Shown here: piece after piece, positions 25,042-36,911 of the stretch | Layout of the letters: each line of letters begins with the position of its first letter | How positions within the stretch are numbered: position 1 is the first letter of the stretch | Origin: Pirellulales bacterium | GTDB lineage: Bacteria > Planctomycetota > Planctomycetia > Pirellulales > JAEUIK01 | Direction of reading: 5' to 3' | Assembly (NCBI GenBank): GCA_019636335.1 | Contig: JAHBXR010000006.1 | Coordinates: 62,001 to 126,000, forward strand | Length of the DNA stretch: 64,000 nucleotides | The notes under the pieces: model-generated | What the model was told of the DNA's origin: nothing | Seen by the model: only the letters and a program-made list of their open reading frames with translations | The model's database searches: none | Program-made: the position numbers and the translations under genes

Positions 25042-25821
25042 CTACTCGAGCGGCGGAGCCGTCGGTTGCTCCGAGAGACGGCGTATTTCGTCCCGCAATT
25101 TGGCGGCCTCTTCGAACCGCTCGTCGGCTACCGCCTCGTCGAGCCGCATGTGCAAAAGCTGAATCGACGTCCGCGCCGACTTGGGCGCCGATTCGTCGAG
25201 CATGGCCGCCACTTCGCCCCGCCATTTCTTCAACATGTTGAGCTCGCCGCACTGGTCGGCTCGCTCGAGCTGGTTGTAGTCTTCCAGGAACTTGCCGATC
25301 GCTCGAATGCCCGAGTCGATCGCGGGCAGTGCGCCGCCATAGTCTCGCATCTCGATCAGCGGCGTGGCCACCGCCCGCGCGTGCATCATGATGACGTAGG
25401 GGCGCCATTGATCGAACTGCAGCTTGCTCCGCTCGCTCGGGGCGTATTTGCGTACAAAGCCGAACAGCTTCAGATTGCGCGCCGTGTCGCGGGCGCACAA
25501 CTCGTACCGCTTGAGATGCCAGAAGCTGAGATACCGGTGGTAATACTGCACCCCTTCGCGGAGCAGCCGGCCACAGTCGTTGTCATCGAGCTGAAACCGA
25601 GTCCCGTCGCCGGAAGCCTCGCGCTGATAATAGTCGAGCCACGATTCGCATCCTTCGGGGCGATCGCCGTCCGGGCGACCATCGACGCACATCTGCAACA
25701 ACCCCAGGTCGAGACGGAGCTGGATCTTCTCCTGGCCATCGTCCCCTTGAACGATTCGCACGAGCACTTCATCGGGCTCGTAATTCCAGCCGTCGAGGAT
25801 CTGCGAGATGTCTTTCGACAC
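25042..25821 (-). CDS. UVR (UvrB/UvrC) motif-containing protein
   Basis: 259 residues. The C-terminus LRLDEAVADERFEEAAKLRDEIRRL-type segment is a UVR helical motif (here MRLDEAVADERFEEAAKLRD), as used by UvrB, UvrC and Clp adaptors for protein contacts. The preceding ~215 residues are acidic, soluble and mostly helical and not recognised. Such proteins occur in many planctomycetes; the partner is unknown. The next gene upstream (DUF4912) is separated by about 310 nt with a terminator-like hairpin. Confidence 0.8.
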   Translation of the reverse strand: MSKDISQILDGWNYEPDEVLVRIVQGDDGQEKIQLRLDLGLLQMCVDGRPDGDRPEGCESWLDYYQREASGDGTRFQLDDNDCGRLLREGVQYYHRYLSFWHLKRYELCARDTARNLKLFGFVRKYAPSERSKLQFDQWRPYVIMMHARAVATPLIEMRDYGGALPAIDSGIRAIGKFLEDYNQLERADQCGELNMLKKWRGEVAAMLDESAPKSARTSIQLLHMRLDEAVADERFEEAAKLRDEIRRLSEQPTAPPLE

Positions 25822-25858
25822 GCGAACACGGCGAGCTCGCCGCCCTTAAAAACACGAT

Positions 25859-25881
25859 CGGCCAGACAAAATTACTGGCCG
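25859..25881 (-). terminator. Intrinsic terminator for the DUF4912 gene
   Basis: On the minus strand CGGCCAG-taattttgt-CTGGCCG forms a 7-bp stem with a 9-nt loop, followed within 8 nt by a TTTTT run. It lies about 250 nt downstream of the DUF4912 stop and 38 nt before the UVR-protein start. The rest of the 309-nt gap (25822-26130) holds nothing I recognise. Confidence 0.5.
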
Positions 25882-26130
25882 GAGAAAATCGAAGAATGGC
25901 ACCTGCCCCGCGACCAGCACGCCCAGGGCGACCGACCGTTACAAGTCTAGGGCGATGCAGAACAAGGGACAACCCGAGCCGATTTCCTCGGGCAGTTGCA
26001 GCGATTCTGACGAAAGAATCGGCCGTGCGACCACCGCTTCGCGCCGCGACACTTCGTCCGTCCCCCCAGAAACGGCAGGCACAGGCGCCATCTTGGCGCC
26101 GGCACGCTCGCCGGGCAACGTCGCCGTGCG

Positions 26131-27303
26131 CTAGCTGGCATCCGCGCTGTCGCGCGTCACCGGCTCCATCACCTTGGTGTTGCGTTCGAGCGCCAGGATC
26201 ACCGTCCGCTGCTCGACGCCATCGACGCTCGAGGCCACGGCCGGAATCACCTGCCGACAGTTGGGCAGGCTGAACCGCACGGTGAAGGTGCCGTCGGGAC
26301 GCAGTTGCACCGGTTCGCCCTGCAAGGTGACGTGGGCATCGGGCTCGGTCGAGCCAAAGACGATCAACTCGGCATCGAGCTCGAAGTTGAACGGCGGACG
26401 CTTGCCGTGATACAGCAGGCCATCCACGCCAGCGCCGAACCGCGTCATCATGGGAGAACCCATCGGACGACGCAGACGTTCTTCGAACAATTCCTGCAAC
26501 TCGGGGCTCGGCCCCTCGGGTGAGTAACCGCCGCTCATGGCATAGATTTTGTCGAAATTCTCCGCCACGGCCTGCCAGTTGTTGTCGATGGCGTCGCTCG
26601 ACCCAGCCCGCGGCGTGCTTACCATGTTGCTGCGAGCCAGCGCGAAGTACTTGCCGTTGGCAGCCAGATAGCCGATGTCGACGCGATACGTGCGCGGCGG
26701 ATCCTGCACGTCGATGTACCAGTTCGAGACCCCGCCGTGGATGTCGATGTGGCGGATGACGGTCTCCGAGCTGCTCGTCGTGCCCGGGCTCGATACATCG
26801 AGCAACCGTAGCACGGGGCGAGCCGTGTGCCAGTCCTGCCCCATCGCGGCCTCGGCACGCTCCACTCCTTGCCGCGTGAGCTCCCAGTAGGCGTGCAGCC
26901 AGAAGGGATCGCGCACCATCACCACCAGGCGGTCGCGTCCCGTCTTGGCGTTGTTCGGGCGAGCAAGATCCTTCGAATGAGCCTGCTTCGACTTCGCATT
27001 CTGCAGGCGACGCTCGACCGTCGCGCGGCGCCGGCGTTCGGCGGGCGAAAGCGGTCGCGGGGCAGCCGGCTTGTGATTCGACGTCGATTTCTTCGTCGTC
27101 GATGCGGCGCGCGGCATGTTGGACTTGCGTGAGGCAGCCGTGGCCGGCTTGCTCAGTTTCGCGGCGGGACGCTGCATCTTGGCCGAGGTGAGGACCCGGA
27201 CGAGCTGCGCCTTCTTCATGGAATGCCAACCGTGAACGCCGCGCTTCTTGGCCAATTGCGCGAGATCACGGACGGTGAGGCTCTTGAGCTTCTCTGCGGT
27301 CAT
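26131..27303 (-). CDS. DUF4912-domain protein
   Basis: 390 residues from ATG 27303, the first residue of a Rho-N/SAP-like helical segment: TAEKLKSLTVRDLAQLAKKR and GVHGWHSMKKAQLVRVL. A Lys/Arg/Pro-rich linker follows, then the DUF4912 core LVVMVRDPFWLHAYWELT and VLRLLDV at about 145-190, with two further beta-rich repeats including the TYRVDIGYL block and a C-terminal LQGEPVQLRPDGTFTVRF. The helical segment suggests nucleic-acid contact. Function is unknown; the frame from 27348 adds an untypical extension. Confidence 0.82.
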   Translation of the reverse strand: MTAEKLKSLTVRDLAQLAKKRGVHGWHSMKKAQLVRVLTSAKMQRPAAKLSKPATAASRKSNMPRAASTTKKSTSNHKPAAPRPLSPAERRRRATVERRLQNAKSKQAHSKDLARPNNAKTGRDRLVVMVRDPFWLHAYWELTRQGVERAEAAMGQDWHTARPVLRLLDVSSPGTTSSSETVIRHIDIHGGVSNWYIDVQDPPRTYRVDIGYLAANGKYFALARSNMVSTPRAGSSDAIDNNWQAVAENFDKIYAMSGGYSPEGPSPELQELFEERLRRPMGSPMMTRFGAGVDGLLYHGKRPPFNFELDAELIVFGSTEPDAHVTLQGEPVQLRPDGTFTVRFSLPNCRQVIPAVASSVDGVEQRTVILALERNTKVMEPVTRDSADAS

Positions 27304-28338
27304 CGGTGGACTGATCTCCCGTGGGTCTGGCACCGGCGCGCCACGCAAAGCGGCGCGCTCGGACAGAAGAGTCGTCCCTGACCGTGAAGTTCCGCACGAA
27401 TCCTCCCGGACAGTCCTTAGGCCTGCGGAGTTTCGCCGTCACGCGTGTTCGTCACGAGCTTCAACCAGTCCGCCTCGGGCCCCTTCGGCCAGCGAAACTG
27501 ATCCACGCGACAAACGCCTCTCCCCTCTTCCTCTTATCTACGAGGATCCCTCGAGTGGCGGCCGCGGCGAGCAAGGCTGACAACGGCAATCACACTCAAG
27601 CGGCGAACACCATCCCCCACGAACGGTGCTCCAGCCTACAGTGCCCGCACTGGCGGGCAGGCCCCAAACTTGCCGCCGCCAAATCCGGCAAATCAGGGCG
27701 CACGTGTAACATCGAGTGTAACCGAACGTCCAGGCATTGGCAACGAGAAAAGCCGTTCGCGAGGCCTTCTTTCGTGGCCACGGATCATCATAACATCTTT
27801 TGTTGTTAGACTTTATCTGATTGGTAAGGTTGCCGGGCGTTTGCTTCCAGGGGCGCGGGGGGAAGACGCCGGTCCCTAGCAGGAAGTGCCCCACCTCCCC
27901 TCACGTTGGAGGAATGGCGACATCAGCCTGCAATCGATGTCGGCCGGGCCAAACGTCTTGTTACAACCCCTTAGAAGCCAAGGGGTTCTAACGGATGGCA
28001 GACATTGTGAAAAAAAACACGAATTTCCCATCCGGTCGGTTGACACCCCCTGGGGCCTCGGATAAAGTGGCCGGCCTAAACTAACGGGAACGCAAGCATT
28101 AGGGCCTTTTCGCATGGGGCGATCGGCCACCGCTACCCACCCTCAGAGTGACGACACAAAGCCCAGCCAACAAGCGGCTTAGGACGATTGGACCATAGGC
28201 GAGGCGTGGCGAGGACTGGGAAGTCGCCACCGCGCTGCTCTCCGCCGGGCCCGGGAGCGATCCCGCTCACCTGCCGGCAAAGAAGTCCTGGACGTCGATG
28301 AACCCTTCCGCTTGTCCGTCCCCACGAGCCGCTCATCC
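27304..28338. other. Long non-coding interval before the ATP synthase operon
   Basis: About 1 kb with no gene I can support. Visible parts: a perfect hairpin AACCCCTT-agaagcc-AAGGGGTT at 27965-27987; an adenine-rich tract near 28010; a good sigma-70 promoter at 28040-28068; then roughly 265 nt of leader to the first ATP synthase frame. The DUF4912 promoter should be at the left end. Confidence 0.6.
28040..28068 (+). promoter_or_regulatory. Sigma-70 promoter, probable main promoter of the atp operon
   Basis: TTGACA (28040-28045) and TAAAGT (28063-28068) are separated by exactly 17 nt. It is the best promoter match I found near the operon and points to the ATP synthase genes. It implies a ~265-nt 5' leader, long enough for leader regulation. 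Confidence 0.6.
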
Positions 28339-28596
28339 GTGAGCACTCTCCCTCCGGAACGCCGCCCGCCGATGGTGGTAGCCCTCACCTGGGTTTCCAC
28401 GATCACCACGGTTTCGGTCGCGATGGTCGGACCCGGCTTGTTAGGGATCTGGCTCGACCGGTACCTCGGCACTCGAGCGATATTCGGGTTACTTGGGTTC
28501 GCCATTGGTTTGCCGTATGGCATCTGGTACCTGATCCGCCTGACTGGCACGAAACGACAACGCGGCGACCACTCCGATCGTCCGCCACGCACGTGA
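28339..28596 (+). CDS. AtpZ/AtpI-like membrane protein
   Basis: 85 residues from GTG 28339 (a TTG at 28312 or ATG at 28372 are other options; none has a clear ribosome binding site). Two hydrophobic hairpin segments carry VALTWVSTITTVSVAMVGPG and GIWLDRYLGTRAIFGLLGFA, the AtpZ/AtpI pattern including the GxWLDxxLGT turn. It stands first in the F-type ATP synthase operon, the usual place for this family, which helps c-ring assembly or Mg/Ca handling. The stop overlaps the next gene start by 4 nt (GTGA). Confidence 0.82.
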   Translation: MSTLPPERRPPMVVALTWVSTITTVSVAMVGPGLLGIWLDRYLGTRAIFGLLGFAIGLPYGIWYLIRLTGTKRQRGDHSDRPPRT

Positions 28597-29045
28597 ACAC
28601 CCCTCGCGCATCGCTGACAGACGTTTTGGCCCGATTGGGCTTCGCGTCGCGCGCTGGACTGCTGACACTGCTCATCGCCCTGCTGGGGGCGGTGTTCTTC
28701 TTCCTGCCTCCCGCCTCGCACGAGCCGCTCGCTCGTCAGGCCCTGGTCCTGTCCGCCCTGGTGTGCTGGTTTGGCTCGATGACGGCCTTGGCCTGCACGT
28801 CGTTGCCCGTGGGCAGCGATCTCAATCCGCATCTCGTCCTGGTCCGCGTGCTGGTGGCCACTTTTGCCCGCCTGATTCCCCCGCTGGCCGCCCTGACGTT
28901 GGCCGCGGCTCAACATTGGCGCGTCGCCGAGCATGGTTTTGGCGGTTACCTGATCGCCTTTTATCTGGTGACGCTCGCCATCGACACCGTTTTTGCCCTG
29001 CCGGCCCTGCTTGCCAGTGGCCGCAGTCCCGTGGAGGCGTCTTAG
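28593..29045 (+). CDS. Hypothetical membrane protein in the atp operon
   Basis: 150 residues from GTG 28593, overlapping the AtpZ-like stop. Four hydrophobic segments (about 20-40, 48-68, 80-104 and 115-142). It sits where atpI/AtpR-type assembly proteins lie in other operons, between AtpZ and subunit a (3 nt before atpB). The sequence does not match AtpI or AtpR motifs that I recognise, so I keep it unnamed. A role in ATP synthase assembly is inferred from position only. Confidence 0.7.
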   Translation: MNTPRASLTDVLARLGFASRAGLLTLLIALLGAVFFFLPPASHEPLARQALVLSALVCWFGSMTALACTSLPVGSDLNPHLVLVRVLVATFARLIPPLAALTLAAAQHWRVAEHGFGGYLIAFYLVTLAIDTVFALPALLASGRSPVEAS

Positions 29046-29048
29046 GAC

Positions 29049-29930
29049 ATGGCACACGATCCTTTTGATGCCGCGCACCTCGTCGGTCACGTCAAAGACG
29101 CGCCGTATTTCGAGGTGCCGCGTTCCATCTCGCCCGATGGCCATCTCTATATCCCGCAGGGATATATCTCTGATGAGCCCCTCGTGGCCGCCAATTCCAC
29201 GCTGCACCTCGAGGCACTCGACTTCCAGTTGACGAAGTTCATGGTGCTCGAAGTCATCGTGGCAGTGGTCATTGCCTTCGTGTTCATCATCCTGGCCAAT
29301 CGCATGGCCTCGGGCGCTCGTCCGCGCGGACGCATCTGGAACCTGCTCGAAGCGATGGTCTGCTTCATTCGCGACGAGGTAGCCGAACCGGCTATCGGGC
29401 ATCACGATGCCCGCAAGTTCCTCCCCTTCCTCTGGACGCTGTTCTTCTTCATCCTGGGCTGCAACCTGATGGGGATGCTCCCCTGGGCCGGCTCTCCCAC
29501 CGGCGCCCTGGCTGTCACTGGCGCTCTGGCGATCATTGCCCTGATCGCCGTGACCGCGGCTGGCGTCCAGAAGCTTGGCGCTGTCGGATTCCTCAAGGCA
29601 CAGGTCCCCCACATGGACCTGCCTTTCGTGCTAGCCGTGCTGCTGATTCCGATGATCTTCGTCATCGAGATCGTGGGCCTGCTCATCAAACACCTCATCT
29701 TGGCCATGCGTCTTTTGGCCAACATGTTCGCTGGGCACCTGGTGCTCGCCGTGATCCTGGGATTCATCGCCGCCAGTGCCGGAAGTTCCCTGCACTATGG
29801 CGTCGCGTCGGCCAGCATGCTGGGAGCCACCGCGCTCAGCATGCTGGAACTGTTTGTGGCGTTCTTACAGGCATACATTTTCACGTTTCTGACGGCCCTC
29901 TTCATCGGTATGGCGGTTCACCCCCACTAA
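29049..29930 (+). CDS. atpB: ATP synthase subunit a
   Basis: 293 residues, membrane-embedded. The functional core ILAMRLLANMFAGHLVLAV carries the essential arginine that faces the c-ring carboxylate, and the last helices contain GASMLELFVAFLQAYIFTF-like residues (SMLELFVAFLQAYIFTFLTA) closing the proton half-channel. An N-terminal extension of ~60 residues precedes the first helix. It is translated right after the 150-aa membrane protein and before subunit c. Confidence 0.96.
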   Translation: MAHDPFDAAHLVGHVKDAPYFEVPRSISPDGHLYIPQGYISDEPLVAANSTLHLEALDFQLTKFMVLEVIVAVVIAFVFIILANRMASGARPRGRIWNLLEAMVCFIRDEVAEPAIGHHDARKFLPFLWTLFFFILGCNLMGMLPWAGSPTGALAVTGALAIIALIAVTAAGVQKLGAVGFLKAQVPHMDLPFVLAVLLIPMIFVIEIVGLLIKHLILAMRLLANMFAGHLVLAVILGFIAASAGSSLHYGVASASMLGATALSMLELFVAFLQAYIFTFLTALFIGMAVHPH

Positions 29931-29977
29931 GCGATGCGCCGCGGGCCAGAGACCTCAAGTTCAAGGAGATAGCGATC

Positions 29978-30310
29978 GTGTTCAAGGTGTGCAAAATTGC
30001 CGCATTGTGCCTGGTGATGTTGATGGTTGCCGCTCCGGCGTTCGCTCAAGACGCTGCCCCGGCCGCGACTTCGCCCGCCGGTCATGCCTCGCATGGCTTC
30101 AGCATCTTCCTCGGTGGTGCCTTCGGCGCCGGCCTCGTGATCATCGGCGCTGCGCTCGGCATCAGCCGCATCGGCGCCACCGCGGTCGAGAGCATGGCTC
30201 GCCAGCCCGAAGTCGCCGGTAACATTCAAACGGCCATGATCATCGCGGCGGCCCTCATCGAAGGTGCCACGTTCTTCGGTCTGGTCGTCTGCATGCTCTT
30301 CAACGGCTAG
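29978..30310 (+). CDS. atpE: ATP synthase subunit c with N-terminal signal-like extension
   Basis: 110 residues from GTG 29978, with AAGGAG about 10 nt upstream. The first ~24 residues (FKVCKIAALCLVMLMVAAPA) look like a cleavable signal peptide, followed by a Pro/His/Ala linker; the mature hairpin starts near 40. The two helices contain GAGLVIIGAALGISRIGATA and AMIIAAALIEGATFFGL, with the ion-carrying glutamate at E95. The Na-type ligands (Gln in helix 1, Ser/Thr after the Glu) are absent, so it should be proton-coupled. Confidence 0.95.
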   Translation: MFKVCKIAALCLVMLMVAAPAFAQDAAPAATSPAGHASHGFSIFLGGAFGAGLVIIGAALGISRIGATAVESMARQPEVAGNIQTAMIIAAALIEGATFFGLVVCMLFNG

Positions 30311-30348
30311 GGTTCCCTCCCAAGCAAGACTTGCTGGAGCAAGCCAAC

Positions 30349-31032
30349 ATGACGGTCTCGAAAATGCTTGCCGGCGCGTGCTGCGCGCTGGCGCTGGCGC
30401 TGGCGCCCGCCGCGGTGCATGGCCAGGACGATGCGCACCCGGCCGCTGCGCCCGCAGAAGCCGGGCACGATGATGCTGCCCACGACGAGCATGGCGAAGG
30501 GCACGGCGCTCACGACCCGATGGCGACCGACCCGTTGACGGTCGATCCCGACCTCGCGTTGTGGACGTTCGGCGTCTTCGCCATCCTGTTACTGGTGCTG
30601 TGGAAATTTGCCTGGGGGCCGATTTCGCAAGGTCTCGACAAGCGCGAGCAGCGCATCGCCGACGATATCGCCTCGGCCGAGCGCAGCAACCAGCAGGCCA
30701 AGCAACTGCTGGCGGAATACGAGCATAAGCTCGCCGCCGCGCAAGACGAGATCCGTGCCCTGCTCGACGAGGCCCGGCGCGACGCCGAGCATACTCAGCA
30801 GGACATGCTGGCCAAGGCCGCGGCCGAAGCCGAAGGGCTCAAGCAGCGTGCTCGGCGCGAGATCGACACCGCCACGGATCAGGCCCTCAAGCAGCTCGCC
30901 GAGCACAGCGCCAAGCTGGCCGTCGAGTTGGCGGGCAAGATCCTGCACACCGAGCTCTCGCCCGACCGGCACGCCCGATTGGTCGAAGAGGCGGTGGCCA
31001 TGCTGCCCTCGGGCGGTCCCAGCGTGAACTGA
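30349..31032 (+). CDS. atpF: ATP synthase subunit b with His/Asp-rich extension
   Basis: 227 residues from ATG 30349 (GGAG at 30336-30339; the TTG at 30331 is an extension). A signal-like start (SKMLAGACCALALALAPAA) and a His/Asp/Glu-rich segment (GHDDAAHDEHGEGHGAHDP) precede the membrane helix WTFGVFAILLLVLWKFAWGP. The long coiled coil from ~95 onward (KREQRIADDIASAERSNQQA) is the peripheral stalk. The His-rich N-terminal part would face the periplasm and could bind metal; this is unusual for subunit b. Confidence 0.93.
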   Translation: MTVSKMLAGACCALALALAPAAVHGQDDAHPAAAPAEAGHDDAAHDEHGEGHGAHDPMATDPLTVDPDLALWTFGVFAILLLVLWKFAWGPISQGLDKREQRIADDIASAERSNQQAKQLLAEYEHKLAAAQDEIRALLDEARRDAEHTQQDMLAKAAAEAEGLKQRARREIDTATDQALKQLAEHSAKLAVELAGKILHTELSPDRHARLVEEAVAMLPSGGPSVN

Positions 31033-31057
31033 AGCGAGCGACTCGAAGGTTTGGTGG

Positions 31058-31074
31058 GGGGGGGTCGCCCCCCC
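31058..31074 (+). promoter_or_regulatory. G7/C7 hairpin just before atpH
   Basis: Seven G (31058-31064), loop TCG and seven C (31068-31074) form a very stable hairpin only 15 nt before ATG 31090 of atpH, overlapping the region where its ribosome binding site would be. It could lower or delay translation of subunit delta, or act as an RNA processing/stability element. Confidence 0.55.
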
Positions 31075-31687
31075 GGGAAAGAGTGTGCCATGGCCGATAC
31101 CACTGCTAAATCCCCCGCCGCCGGCAACGGCGCCATCGACACCGGTGCGCAGCGCGTGGGCAAGTTGTACGCCAAGGCGTTCCTGGGCGCCGCGGAGAAG
31201 GCCGGCCAAACCGATGCCGTCGTGGAAGAACTCGACGCCGTCGTAACCGAGGCGCTCGATCCGTATCCCCGCTTCGAGTCGCTGCTGGCCTCGGGCATGC
31301 TTTCACCGGCTGAGGCCGAAGGCGTGCTGCAACGCACGTTGGGCCCGTGGGTCTCTCCCTTGCTGATGAATTTTTTGAAGGTGCTGGCCACCCGGGGTCG
31401 GCTCGATTGCCTGCGGGCAATTCGCCAGGCCGCGCACGACCAGCTCGACCAGATGCGTGGACGGGCGCGCGTCACGGTCTCGACGGCCACCCCGTTGCCA
31501 GCCGATGCCTTGTCGAAGCTCGGCACGCGGCTCCGCGGCATGCTCGCGCTCGAGCCCGTGCTCGAGCCCCAGGTCGATCCCGACCTGATCGGCGGCGTCC
31601 TGCTGCGAGTCGGCGATACCGTCTACGATGGCAGCGTCGCCACCCGGCTGGCCCAAGTTCGCGAACAAATGATCAACAGGAGCGTCC

Positions 31688-33235
<1,548 letters not shown>

Positions 33236-33284
33236 TTAGAGTCATCCGGACACGAGCACACACCGCAACCGTTAAGACGCAGAC

Positions 33285-35743
<2,459 letters not shown>

Positions 35744-35749
35744 GCGGAC

Positions 35750-36148
35750 ATGGCGCAGTTGCAAGTCATCGTCGTCACGCCCGAGACTACCGTCCGCGAG
35801 GCCACGGCAAGCTTTGTCGCCTTGCCCCTCTACGACGGCGAGATCGGGATCGCGCCGAGCCACAGCCCCATGATCGGGCGACTGGGCTACGGCGAGATGC
35901 GTCTCGAGGTCGAGGGGCGAACCGAGCGGTACTACGTCGATGGCGGCTTTGTGCAAGTTGTCGACAACGTCGTCTCGGTACTCACGAATCGCGCCATCCC
36001 GGCCGAAAAGCTCGACCCCCAGGCGGCCCAGCAGATGCTCGAATCGGCGCGTCAGCGTCCGGCCAACAGCCCCGAGTTGATGGCCATTCGCGACCGGCTT
36101 GTGGCCCAGGCCCGCGCCCAGAAACACGTCGCCGAGAAAGCGTCGTAA
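35750..36148 (+). CDS. atpC: ATP synthase subunit epsilon
   Basis: 132 residues. The beta-sandwich begins LQVIVVTPETTVREATASFV and includes LPLYDGEIGIAPSHSPMIGR and YYVDGGFVQVVDNVVSVLTN, the standard epsilon fold. The C-terminal helical part is present but short and Gln/Ala-rich. It closes the operon; no clear terminator follows, and the next ~180 nt hold nothing recognised. Confidence 0.95.
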   Translation: MAQLQVIVVTPETTVREATASFVALPLYDGEIGIAPSHSPMIGRLGYGEMRLEVEGRTERYYVDGGFVQVVDNVVSVLTNRAIPAEKLDPQAAQQMLESARQRPANSPELMAIRDRLVAQARAQKHVAEKAS

Positions 36149-36331
36149 ACAGAATAGCGCCTCGCGTGGGCGCTTCGCGCCGGTCTAGTTTCGCCAGGTC
36201 GGCTTTTCCGCACGCCGTTCCGCGCCCGCGCGTGCGGTTCGCGCGCTTTCCGTTCACTCCCAGTGCGCTGGAGTGCCGAAAGAACTTCATGTTCTTTCCC
36301 GATTCAGGCGATTTTCGGAAGCGGCACGCTC

Positions 36332-36670
36332 GTGACTCAACTCATCGATCTTGAATCGCTCGGCACGCAGCAGGACCACGATGCGTCCTTCCTCATCGAC
36401 GAACAGTTCGACGCACTGGCTGCCGAGTTGGCAGCCCTGATCGTGCCGCCCGCGTGGAACTGCCGGCCGAAGGTAGACAACCCGGCCGGCAAGCCCGCCC
36501 GCCCCCCCCTCGCATCCGCCGGCCGTTACAAATTGCCCCAGGCGTACACTCCACCAGCCGCTGGACGGTTGGCGGTCGACCGCGAGCAGTTGCTCGCCGA
36601 CTTGGACCTGGCGGCTCGCCGCGCCAAACGAGACCGCTGGCTCGCGCAGGTGGTCGCCCTGCCGGCCTGA
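36332..36670 (+). CDS. Hypothetical protein, 112 aa
   Basis: The frame is open from 36263; I prefer GTG 36332 because the preceding residues are Cys/Phe-rich and atypical. The product is small and soluble, with an acidic helical N-terminal half (QLIDLESLGTQQDHDASFLI), a Pro-rich middle and a basic helical end (DLDLAARRAKRDRWLAQVVA). No family recognised. It lies alone between the atp operon and aspS. Confidence 0.45.
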   Translation: MTQLIDLESLGTQQDHDASFLIDEQFDALAAELAALIVPPAWNCRPKVDNPAGKPARPPLASAGRYKLPQAYTPPAAGRLAVDREQLLADLDLAARRAKRDRWLAQVVALPA

Positions 36671-36911
36671 TTGGCCAACCGCTCGTTCGTCGGCAGTGGT
36701 CCTTCACGGCCTGCGCCGCGATACTCGGTTTTCTCCGCGAACCGTCGTTCGGCTATCCCGCTCTTCCTGTCCGGCAGACCTTGTGAGAATGGTGCGCGGC
36801 CGCCATAACAAGGGCTTTCCGTCGACGAACCAGGGGCTCGCCGTGCCCCGACCGGGAACCGCGCGGCCGGTTCTCGTTTTCTCCTCCGCCGCAGTTCGGG
36901 AAGCCCGATTC

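Noticed and set aside
25769..27229. 486-residue minus-strand frame overlapping the DUF4912 gene
   Set aside because: It is a phase-shifted shadow of the DUF4912 gene with Arg/Gly-rich unnatural composition.
29978..30310. Sodium-coupled ATP synthase
   Set aside because: Subunit c lacks the Gln of helix 1 and the Ser/Thr after the ion-binding Glu, so proton coupling is more likely.
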